40,266 bases of DNA from Nostoc calcicola FACHB-3891 (GTDB lineage: Bacteria > Cyanobacteriota > Cyanobacteriia > Cyanobacteriales > Nostocaceae): contig NZ_JACJRQ010000062.1 of assembly GCF_014697355.1 (NCBI RefSeq), positions 1 to 40,266 on the forward strand. Direction: 5' to 3'. The translations under genes and the position numbers were made by a program. The notes under the pieces were generated by a model. That model was not told where the DNA came from, searched no databases, and saw nothing but the letters and a program-made list of their open reading frames with translations. Positions 33,631 through 40,266 of this stretch are shown here, one piece after another (position 1 is the stretch's first letter; every line of letters starts with the position of its first letter).

Positions 33631-36417
33631 GTGATACCTGCCTCTGACAATTTATTAGCAATAATTGAACGTATTCTCAATCACCAACATACTGATGACG
33701 ATTTGGCGGTATTGCGTTGGGCATTGAGCGCATCCAGCCAAAGTACGGTACAAATTGGCAAGTATGCCGTTAATATCGGGCAAGGGCAGGATATTCATAT
33801 TGGTGACAAGATTTACCAAGGTGCGGAAGCGGAAGCCATTCGGGAGATTATAGCTCCGCTTATTCGAGAATTACAATCCACCAAAAAAGTTGCAACTGCT
33901 GTCAAATACGTCCCCCACACAGGTGTTCGTCATTTCATCGGACGAGGTGACGAGCTTGTCAAAATTCACGAAAAATTCCACCAGCAAAAGGCTGTAGCGA
34001 TTTCTGCTGTTGCGGGGATGGGTGGTGTGGGGAAAACGGAATTGGCGGTAAAATATACTAAGGAACATATAGATGATTATCCCGGTGGTATTTGCTGGTT
34101 AAATGCCAGAGATACAAATTTAGCTGTGGAAATTATTCAATTTGTCCAGCTTCAAATGGGTTTAGAAGTTATCCAGCAGGATTTTCAAGGAAATGCGCTG
34201 ACTCTAAATCAACAAATAGCTTGGTGTTGGCAAAATTGGCAACCTTCTGAAGGATTGGTGTTGGTTGTTTTCGATGATGTGACAAATTTAGAGGGTTTTT
34301 CTGAAATACTACCCACAAATAACCGCTTCCGCGTCTTGATAACAACTCGGTTACGAAACCTCGATACGAATATTGAGGAAATTCCCCTCGATGTGCTGTC
34401 AGCAGATGAAGCATTACAACTATTAATAAATTTAGTTGGCGAAAAAAAGGTAGATAAAGAATTAGTAACAGCTAAAGAATTATGTAAATGGTTAGGTTAT
34501 TTACCTCTAGGGATAGAATTAATTGGGCGGTATATAGTTAAAAAACCTTTCCATTGGACTTTAACCAAAATGCTAGAACAGTTGAAACAGCAGCGACTGT
34601 ATCAAGAAGCAATAAATCCACAACGAAAGACCTTAAGTACAGCGCAACGCGGTGTTTTAGCGGCATTTGAATTAAGCTGGGTAGAACTTAATCAACAAAC
34701 ACAACAAGTTGCAATATTATTAAGTCTATTTGCACCAGATATTTTTCTCTGGGAATGGGTTGAGTCTATGGCTCAATTCCTCAATTGGGATGCTTCTGAC
34801 GTTGAGATAGCAATAGAGCAACTTTATCAACGTCACTTAGTGCAGTCTTTAGAAGAAGGTGTAATTTTTTATAAAATACATCCCTTAATTCGAGAATTTT
34901 TGCAAAGCAAACTAACCGTATCTACTAAACTCAATGAGTTAAAACAAGCCTTTCTCAGCACTTTTATTGAAATTGCTCAGTCAATTCCTGATTCAGCAAC
35001 CCTAGAGTTAATTAACTCAGTCAAAAAAGCTATTCCCCATTTAACAGAAGTCGCCGAAAATTTAACCGATGCAATCAGTGATAAAAATTTAATTTGTGCT
35101 TTTGTTGGTTTAGCTAGATTTTATAAGGAACAGGGTTTGTACACATTAGCAGAACCTTGGTTCGATAGATGCGTCTCTGTAGTCAAATCCCGTTTGGGAG
35201 AAGAACATGCTGATTATGCAACCAGCCTGAGTAATTTAGGTTTTCTCTATAGCTTACAAGGTAAGTATAAACAAGCCGAGCCGCTTTCTCTTCAAGCATT
35301 GGAATTAAGAAAACGTATCCTGGGAGAAGAACATGCTGATTATGCAACCAGCTTGAATAATTTAGGTTTTCTCTACTACTCGCAGGGAAAGTACGAACAA
35401 GCCGAACCGCTTTACATCAAAGCATTGGAATTAAGAAAACGTATCCTGGGAGAAGAACATGCTGATTATGCAACCAGCTTGAACAATTTAGCTGAACTCT
35501 ATCGGTGGCAAGGGAAGTACGAACAAGCCGAACCACTTTATATCCAAGCAAAGGAGTTAAGAGGACGTATTCTAGGAGAAAATAATCCTGACTATGCACA
35601 AAGCTTTTTCAATTTAGCTTTACTCTACTATTTACAAGGTAAATATGAGCAAACTGAACCGCTTTTTATTCAAGCTTTGGATTTAACAAAAAGTATTTTT
35701 GGAGAAAATCATCCCAACTATGCGATTAGCTTAAAACACTTAGCTTCTCTCTACGACTCCCAAGGAAAATACGAACAAGCCGAACCGCTTTACATCAAAG
35801 CATCTGAGTTAATAGAAGGCATTTTTGGAGAAAATCATCCCTTATATTTATCGAGTTTGAACAGTTTAGCTGTTCTCTACCAATCGCAAGGAAAATATGA
35901 ACAAAGCCAAGCGCTTTTAATACGAGTATTAGAGTTATGCAAACGTGTTCTGGGAGAAAGCCATCCTTACTTTGTATCCATCCTAAACAATTTAGGTTCT
36001 CTCTACAACTCGCAAGAAAAGTATGAACAAGCCGAACCGCTTTTAGTACAAGCTTTGAAATTAAGAAAATGCATCGTGGGAGAAGATCATCCCGATTATG
36101 CAAATAGCTTGAATAATTTAGGTTTTCTCTACAACTTGCAAGGAAAGTATGAACAAGCCGAACCGTTTTTATTACAAGCATTGGAATTAAGAAAACGTAT
36201 TCTGGGAGAAGAACATGCTGATTATGCAACCAGCTTGAATAATTTAGCTACACTCTACCGCTCTCAAGGAAGGTATGATGAAGCAGGACATCTTTATATT
36301 CAAGCTTTAGAGATTTCCGATCGCATTTTGGGTTCAAATCATCCCACTACGAAGACGATTCGGGAGAACCTAGAAAAGTTACACACACAGCAGCAAGAAG
36401 GTGGGGGTAATTCTTAA
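33631..36417 (+). CDS. Adaptor-NB-ARC-TPR STAND NTPase
   Basis: A 928-residue NLR-like protein. The GTG start is supported by AGGAG at 33618-33622, eight bases upstream. The adaptor (1-80) has GKYAVNIGQGQDIHIGDKIY. NB-ARC: P-loop GMGGVGKTE at 129-137, GICWLNARD, Walker B VLVVFDDV, VLITTRL, GYLPLGIEL. A winged helix (VIFYKIHPLIREFLQSK) comes near 425. The C-terminal half is ten 42-residue TPR units; several (35.2-35.5 kb and 36.15-36.25 kb) share long runs of identical DNA, so the array has recently expanded or been homogenised. TPR arrays are the presumed sensors, and such changes would alter specificity. Unlike the other two NB-ARC proteins here, its adaptor ends in the YQGxxAExIREI form otherwise found with NACHT. 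Confidence 0.94.
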   Translation: MIPASDNLLAIIERILNHQHTDDDLAVLRWALSASSQSTVQIGKYAVNIGQGQDIHIGDKIYQGAEAEAIREIIAPLIRELQSTKKVATAVKYVPHTGVRHFIGRGDELVKIHEKFHQQKAVAISAVAGMGGVGKTELAVKYTKEHIDDYPGGICWLNARDTNLAVEIIQFVQLQMGLEVIQQDFQGNALTLNQQIAWCWQNWQPSEGLVLVVFDDVTNLEGFSEILPTNNRFRVLITTRLRNLDTNIEEIPLDVLSADEALQLLINLVGEKKVDKELVTAKELCKWLGYLPLGIELIGRYIVKKPFHWTLTKMLEQLKQQRLYQEAINPQRKTLSTAQRGVLAAFELSWVELNQQTQQVAILLSLFAPDIFLWEWVESMAQFLNWDASDVEIAIEQLYQRHLVQSLEEGVIFYKIHPLIREFLQSKLTVSTKLNELKQAFLSTFIEIAQSIPDSATLELINSVKKAIPHLTEVAENLTDAISDKNLICAFVGLARFYKEQGLYTLAEPWFDRCVSVVKSRLGEEHADYATSLSNLGFLYSLQGKYKQAEPLSLQALELRKRILGEEHADYATSLNNLGFLYYSQGKYEQAEPLYIKALELRKRILGEEHADYATSLNNLAELYRWQGKYEQAEPLYIQAKELRGRILGENNPDYAQSFFNLALLYYLQGKYEQTEPLFIQALDLTKSIFGENHPNYAISLKHLASLYDSQGKYEQAEPLYIKASELIEGIFGENHPLYLSSLNSLAVLYQSQGKYEQSQALLIRVLELCKRVLGESHPYFVSILNNLGSLYNSQEKYEQAEPLLVQALKLRKCIVGEDHPDYANSLNNLGFLYNLQGKYEQAEPFLLQALELRKRILGEEHADYATSLNNLATLYRSQGRYDEAGHLYIQALEISDRILGSNHPTTKTIRENLEKLHTQQQEGGGNS

Positions 36418-36787
36418 TTTTCAGGTGATTGCGTAGCCTATCAGCAGGGGAAGGTGAGAACACAAATAATCCCCATAAATAAATGATGTTGTTGACAAAT
36501 TACTACGGGGTGTCACCTATCAATTCAACGCTGTCTGATATTTTCTTGAGTTTAGTGCGTTTCAAGACACAGTAAGTAGCTATCCCTGTTCTGTCACTCT
36601 CCGAAAACATTTGCCATTTCAAGTCGGGAGATCGCCAGCGTCAAAGAAGCAAGTTGCTCCCTATCCTTGTTCGCAGCCCAAAATCTCCCAATCTAGCAAA
36701 GCGGGTTCGGAGGAGTATGTCAAAAAATATAATTTTTAAGCGCTCGCTTCTGACCACAAGAAGAATAATGGAGAATGTATCGCTAAG
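36418..36787. other. Intergenic stretch with coding-fragment remnant
   Basis: This 370-bp gap contains a 52-bp copy (36617-36668) of part of the coiled-coil gene at 38197-38679 and otherwise no gene I can support. The right part is the leader of the AIPR-like gene. Confidence 0.6.
36617..36668 (-). pseudogene. Remnant of the RHH/coiled-coil gene
   Basis: The segment matches 38316-38367 at 49 of 52 bases. Read on the minus strand it encodes KDREQLASLTLAISRLE, differing by one residue from the intact gene; the other two differences are silent. The frame is closed by stops on both sides (short tail MANVFGE). It lies on the other side of the AIPR-like gene from the intact copy. Confidence 0.75.
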
Positions 36788-38008
36788 ATGCAGAAACCAC
36801 CCATGCCGAAAAACTGGATTATTAAAGTAGACAACTATTTCCATGCAAACCCCAATTGCATCATCGCCACCGCCCATGTGGACACGTTTCCGACAGACCT
36901 ACCCCTAGAACCCAACATCCGGGAACCTAACCGCAAAAGTGCAACCTACAGACAAATCTTTGACTCTGTGACGACTCAACCAGAAAAATTCTTCTCTCGT
37001 CACAGTGGAATCGTTCTGTCAGCCAATAAAGTTAAGCCCAGCAAAAACAAAACCGAACTGGAGCTAGAAGTCTTAGAAGCTAGCGAGGGGGGTAGCGATG
37101 GCATTATCAATGGAGGTCACACAGTTTTAGCTTTTGAAAGTGCTAAAAATTACAAATATGACCTAACCCAAGCCAGAGTCAAAGTTACCATCCACATCGG
37201 ACTCCAGGAAGAGGAGGCTAAAGATATCGCTCTGGCATCCAATACCACATCGCCAGTGGATTCTCGCTCCAAAGTCAACGCCAGGGGAGATTACAAATTT
37301 ATCAAGCAGTATTTAGCCCAGTTAGAAAGAGCAGAAGATAGAAAATTTAGAATAGCCTATTACCAAAACCAAAGCGGCGCTCCTAGAAATGCCCAGTGTA
37401 ATGTTAACCACTTGTTCAAGCTTCTAAACTGCCTCGACAGAAATAGATACAATCCCGACGGCAATAAACGAAGCAAGCACCCTACAGGTACGAACACCCC
37501 AAGCCAAATCACAGACACTGAGAGAGAAAGATTAACTCTTCTATTGCCTCTACTTCCCAAAGCTCTGTGGATAGAGCAAAGACTGTACGAAATTATCCAA
37601 GAACATATCAGCAACCCCAGAAGAAAGGGTGTCAACGATTTAGCATCAATTGATACACGCAAAAGTACCCTTCTCCCCGACAGCAAGTACTCGTTTGGGT
37701 TTGGTGCGCCAACTGACCTGGCACTACCCATAATTGCATCCTATCGGGTATTCCTAGACCAAGACTATAACTGGATTATCATGTTTGACGAATTCGCCGA
37801 AAACTTTCTCCAACACCTGTGGGGTAACTATTACCGTAAATACTTGATATCGGAAAAAACAGCAGGAAATACAGTGGGGACTAAAATTTGTCGCAATCAA
37901 GAAATTTGGGAAAGTCTGTACATTTCGGCCCAAAGTTATTTAAACCAGCATTTGGTGAAAATTGTCAATTCCGCCAAGCGTGAAGAATTAACGCTCACAC
38001 AAGGCTAA
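36788..38008 (+). CDS. AIPR-like (abortive infection phage resistance) protein
   Basis: A 406-residue cytoplasmic protein. Three landmarks fit the AIPR family: FSRHSGIVLSANKV (family: NNGI...), GIINGGHTVLAFE (family: IVNGxQT), and IALASNTTSPVDSRSK (family: xTNxQxxV). These lie at about residues 72-170 in the correct order. The C-terminal half is mostly helical and unassigned. AIPR proteins are linked to phage abortive infection, but the mechanism is not generally known; similarity here is at motif level only. It is flanked by a remnant and an intact copy of the same small gene, which hints at a cassette. A hairpin at 38054-38085 follows it. Confidence 0.6.
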   Translation: MQKPPMPKNWIIKVDNYFHANPNCIIATAHVDTFPTDLPLEPNIREPNRKSATYRQIFDSVTTQPEKFFSRHSGIVLSANKVKPSKNKTELELEVLEASEGGSDGIINGGHTVLAFESAKNYKYDLTQARVKVTIHIGLQEEEAKDIALASNTTSPVDSRSKVNARGDYKFIKQYLAQLERAEDRKFRIAYYQNQSGAPRNAQCNVNHLFKLLNCLDRNRYNPDGNKRSKHPTGTNTPSQITDTERERLTLLLPLLPKALWIEQRLYEIIQEHISNPRRKGVNDLASIDTRKSTLLPDSKYSFGFGAPTDLALPIIASYRVFLDQDYNWIIMFDEFAENFLQHLWGNYYRKYLISEKTAGNTVGTKICRNQEIWESLYISAQSYLNQHLVKIVNSAKREELTLTQG

Positions 38009-38053
38009 AATCTCCACTAAATAATTACAGTAGATTTCAAGTCAGGTGAACTA

Positions 38054-38085
38054 CACCAAGTGTTCTGCTGCGGGGACACCTGGTG
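38054..38085 (+). terminator. Hairpin after AIPR-like gene
   Basis: CACCAAGTGT and ACACCTGGTG pair at nine of ten positions around a 12-base loop, 46 bp after the stop. There is no T tract, so intrinsic termination is uncertain; it may be a protein-binding palindrome. Confidence 0.3.
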
Positions 38086-38121
38086 CTTGAAAGCATAAAA
38101 GAAAGGCGCAGGCGAATTTAT

Positions 38122-38171
38122 TCTCTACGAGACGCTGCGCGTTAAGCGTAGCTATGCCGCAGGCTTTACGC
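38122..38171. repeat. Nostoc-type GC-rich dispersed repeat
   Basis: The segment TCTCTACGAGACGCTGCGCG followed by TTAAGCGTAGCTATGCCGCA resembles the short dispersed repeats common in Nostoc genomes. It lies just beyond the stop of the RHH/coiled-coil gene, between it and the AIPR-like gene. Confidence 0.45.
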
Positions 38172-38196
38172 CGTCCCCATTCTTCAATTCCCATGC

Positions 38197-38679
38197 TTAA
38201 GTTAACGGTAGTTCAGCACCGGAGTCTTCTCCAAAAAGCCAATCGCCATCACTGTTTGAATTTACCTCGCCATCCACTTGAAGATTTAAAGAAGGCACCA
38301 GCTGTTCAATTTGGCTTTCAAGTCGGGAGAGCGCCAGCGTTAAAGAAGCAAGTTGTTCCCTATCCTTCTTAATTTCATTTGAAATCCCCACCCGCAATTG
38401 ATTTACCCTTTCCTGGAGGGTATGCACTTCCGTTTTGGTCGCAGAGGGAATACTCACTTTCTCTGACAAGGCGGCGATTTGAGCTTTCAAAGCTTCAATT
38501 TCGGCAGCAGTTGCACTATCTGCACTATTGGGACTCTCTTCAAAGAGTGCATTTCTAATACAATCCAGCACAAACTCTTTAAAAGTTAAGCGCAATTCCT
38601 CAGCACGCTGCTTGGCTTGCTTCACCAACTCCCGGTCTTCTTCTGAGAGAAGTTTTATATTTATCTGCGGATATTCCAC
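38197..38679 (-). CDS. Ribbon-helix-helix-like protein with coiled coil
   Basis: A 160-residue protein. Residues ~4-45 (PQINIKLLSEEDRELVKQAK, then LRLTFKEFVLDCIRNALF) fit a strand-helix-helix DNA-binding fold as in Arc/CopG-type regulators. Residues ~57-125 form a coiled coil (AEIEALKAQIAALSEKV, LASLTLALSRLESQIEQLV), and an acidic Ser/Asp tail (SNSDGDWLFGEDSG) ends it. Such proteins are common as plasmid partition, copy-control or element-specific regulators. It is divergently arranged with the tyrosine recombinase, so it may control that gene. A fragment of it is duplicated at 36617-36668. Confidence 0.75.
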   Translation of the reverse strand: MEYPQINIKLLSEEDRELVKQAKQRAEELRLTFKEFVLDCIRNALFEESPNSADSATAAEIEALKAQIAALSEKVSIPSATKTEVHTLQERVNQLRVGISNEIKKDREQLASLTLALSRLESQIEQLVPSLNLQVDGEVNSNSDGDWLFGEDSGAELPLT

Positions 38680-38937
38680 CAGTCCCTCGCGCTTTTGTTG
38701 TGGAGAAGTGATTTCTAACCAGTTCTTTAATCATTTGCTTTGAGTTCTAATATTTACTCACTCCCCCTACCTCTCTATCTCCCACTACCATCATCGCATA
38801 CGGGATATCCGCGTATATACGATATAGATGATTTTATATGGGCAATTGGATCGTGTCTGGGAAACAACTATCATAAAGATACCGGGAATTACAGTTCTCG
38901 GCATCATAATTATCAGTGGGGGTTGGGGATTTATCTT

Positions 38938-40020
38938 ATGGAAAATTTACCTGTATTAAGCGTGGAATCACTTGCTGTGGAGGTGGTGACTCTGCCGCTT
39001 GATGAAGCCCGGGTTGCGCTTGTAGATTATTATTTTCCCAACCGCCAGAGAATTAATTCGACGGAGCAGCTAATTGAGCTATGGGTACATTCTGTCACTA
39101 TTAAAAGCGACCAAACGCGACGGGCATATCGGCAAATTGGTTATGAGCTTGCCGATTATATGCAGTCGCGGTTTGGGATATCTGATTTGAGGATGGTAAC
39201 GTTATTCCATCTACACGCAAATCTTGCTTGGCTAAAGGATGAAAAGCCAGTACGGGGAAAGAAAAATACTTATGGAATTAGTAAAAATACGGCAGCTAAA
39301 TACACTGCGGCGATTAAAAGTTTGTGGGAGTGGGGTACTAGAGCTTCTATTGGTTATTTTGCTATCGACTTGGGCAAGGACTTAAGTATCCAATGGGACG
39401 ATAAGCTCGCAGAGCGCATTCTGTCGGAACGCGAGATTGCTAAGTTGGAAAAAGCGGCGATTGAAGTAGATTTGCAACACAACACTAATAAGATGCATTG
39501 GCTGCTGTTGACTCTCGTCTTTTACAGTGGGGTGAGGGCGGGAGAAATTGCGCGGCAAACTTCTGATTATGGTAAGCGCATAGTTACACCGGGGTTATTT
39601 TGGCGGCAGTTTCGGGAGGATGGAGATTGTCTATTGTTAACTGTGACGGGGAAACGAAATAAAACCAGGACTATTAGTCTCGATCCGGAGACGAGTGCAG
39701 TGCTACTGGATTACCGTGGCGATGCCAGCAACGATCGGCCGGTGTTTCCTAGCCCTAGTCGGCGGGACAGGGGTAAACCTTTAAGCGATCGCGGGTTGCG
39801 ACTGATGATGGCGGAAATTTCTGCTAGTGCGGGAATTAAGTTCAGCGCCCACTTTCTGCGCCACACTCATGCGACGCTGGCTAAGAAAAATGGAGCTTCT
39901 GATTTTGACTTGCAGGCAGATTTGGGCCATGCTTCCCCGGCGACGACTGCAAAGTACATTCACCATGTCGGGCGTGTTGGGACTTCTCACGCACTGCGTA
40001 AAAAAAGCAAACATCGGTAA
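38938..40020 (+). CDS. Tyrosine recombinase / phage-type integrase
   Basis: A 360-residue site-specific recombinase. The N-terminal SAM-like core-binding domain spans ~30-165 (ELWVHSVTIKSDQTRRAYRQ, KNTAAKYTAAIKSLWEWG). The catalytic domain shows Arg in YSGVRAGEIAR, Lys in TGKRNKTRTISL, His-x-x-Arg in AHFLRHTHATLAKK, His in DLGHASPATTAKY and the nucleophile Tyr in that last motif, so all catalytic residues are present. I start at the ATG at 38938; the in-frame extension to 38740 is Pro/Ser/Tyr-rich without domain character. It would excise, integrate or resolve an element, and the neighbouring RHH genes suit a mobile or plasmid backbone. No attachment site could be identified in the flanks. 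Confidence 0.93.
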   Translation: MENLPVLSVESLAVEVVTLPLDEARVALVDYYFPNRQRINSTEQLIELWVHSVTIKSDQTRRAYRQIGYELADYMQSRFGISDLRMVTLFHLHANLAWLKDEKPVRGKKNTYGISKNTAAKYTAAIKSLWEWGTRASIGYFAIDLGKDLSIQWDDKLAERILSEREIAKLEKAAIEVDLQHNTNKMHWLLLTLVFYSGVRAGEIARQTSDYGKRIVTPGLFWRQFREDGDCLLLTVTGKRNKTRTISLDPETSAVLLDYRGDASNDRPVFPSPSRRDRGKPLSDRGLRLMMAEISASAGIKFSAHFLRHTHATLAKKNGASDFDLQADLGHASPATTAKYIHHVGRVGTSHALRKKSKHR

Positions 40021-40162
40021 AAAAGCAATCGCCACCGGTTCATGGCGGGTACGCCATCGCGCTCATGCGCTCCAAAATGATAGTGTCAAGGTAGTTATCT
40101 TTTCGGGATGACGCGCTTATTCGGTCGTGTCCAGTCCCGGTTAACCTAGATAGTACCTAGAC

Positions 40163-40266
40163 ATGAGCCAAACAGGGAAAAACAAGAAACTGGCATCTTT
40201 TAACTGCGACCAAAAGATGTGGGAGCAGTTTATCGCCCGTTGTAAGTCGAAAGGGACGACGGCAAC
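40163..40266 (+). CDS. Small RHH-like DNA-binding protein, partial
   Basis: The window ends inside this gene. The visible 34 codons read MSQTGKNKKLASFNCDQKMW then EQFIARCKSKGTTA. The strand followed by a helix with W-x-x-F-x-x-x-C-K resembles the start of plasmid-type ribbon-helix-helix proteins. The start is the only ATG in the frame. Confidence 0.5.
   Translation, partial: MSQTGKNKKLASFNCDQKMWEQFIARCKSKGTTA

Noticed and set aside
35795..36229. Long antisense frame opposite the TPR array
   Set aside because: It is a repeat-driven shadow of the TPR units (near-identical 42-codon blocks) and has no independent support.
35180..36260. Regular 126-bp repeats suggesting a CRISPR or satellite array
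   Set aside because: The periodicity is explained by coding TPR units; there are no spacer-like variable segments between constant repeats.
36641..36877. 78-codon minus-strand frame at the start of the AIPR-like gene
   Set aside because: It is antisense to the AIPR-like N terminus and is in a different frame from the real coding remnant at 36617-36668.
38740..38937. N-terminal extension of the recombinase
   Set aside because: Pro/Ser/Tyr-rich residues unlike any recombinase; the ATG at 38938 begins the recognisable protein.
223..39792. The many GCGATCGC octamers as regulatory sites
   Set aside because: HIP1 octamers are genome-wide in many cyanobacteria and lie mostly inside genes here; used only as a taxonomic hint.

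Overview
The window looks like cyanobacterial DNA, most probably from a filamentous, complex (Nostocales-type) species. The HIP1 octamer GCGATCGC occurs roughly thirty times. The gene content (NACHT, NB-ARC-TPR, CHAT, caspase-like, GUN4, WD40) is typical of such genomes, and Nostoc-type short dispersed repeats are present. No tRNA, rRNA or CRISPR array was seen. The right end (AIPR-like gene, ribbon-helix-helix-type genes, tyrosine recombinase) could belong to a plasmid or an integrated element.

Layout. A C5-cytosine DNA methyltransferase (about 0.1-1.4 kb) lies at the left edge. From 1.57 to 36.4 kb there is an almost uninterrupted island of cell-death or biological-conflict type genes. In order: NACHT-HEAT (+), a small hypothetical gene (-), NACHT (-), a WD40 protein (-), a vWA-like/GUN4 fusion + MoxR ATPase + VMAP operon (-), an NB-ARC protein (-), a membrane protein (-) divergent from a caspase-like protease (+), an orphan adaptor fragment and NB-ARC-TPR (+), an exported CHAT protein (-), an adaptor-CHAT-NACHT gene (+) broken by a frame change and an IS4-type insertion, NACHT-HEAT (-) and NB-ARC-TPR (+). 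After this come an AIPR-like gene (+), a ribbon-helix-helix/coiled-coil protein (-), a tyrosine recombinase (+) and the start of a further small DNA-binding-type gene (+).

The unifying signal is one short N-terminal adaptor. It has about 35 residues of helix, then a G-K-[YF]-N-x-N-[IL]-G...I-H-I-G-D hairpin, then one more helix. It heads nine otherwise unrelated proteins (NACHT x4, NB-ARC x3, WD40, VMAP), counting adaptor-CHAT-NACHT as one gene. It also occurs as a free 46-residue fragment, and its hairpin half alone is at the C terminus of the caspase. The reading I favour is a homotypic signalling hub, comparable to the published effector-associated domains or bacterial amyloid signalling motifs, in which sensors and executioners are plugged together through one adaptor. 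This is inference: what the sequence shows is the sharing and the domain order.

Several loci look in flux. VMAP is cut by one in-frame TAA. The CHAT and NACHT halves are in different frames joined at an A9 run that contains a correctly phased A-AAA-AAG heptamer. An IS4-family element with a 10-bp target duplication sits in the NACHT C-terminal region. The vWA gene carries a 102-bp tandem duplication, and the TPR arrays contain near-identical units.
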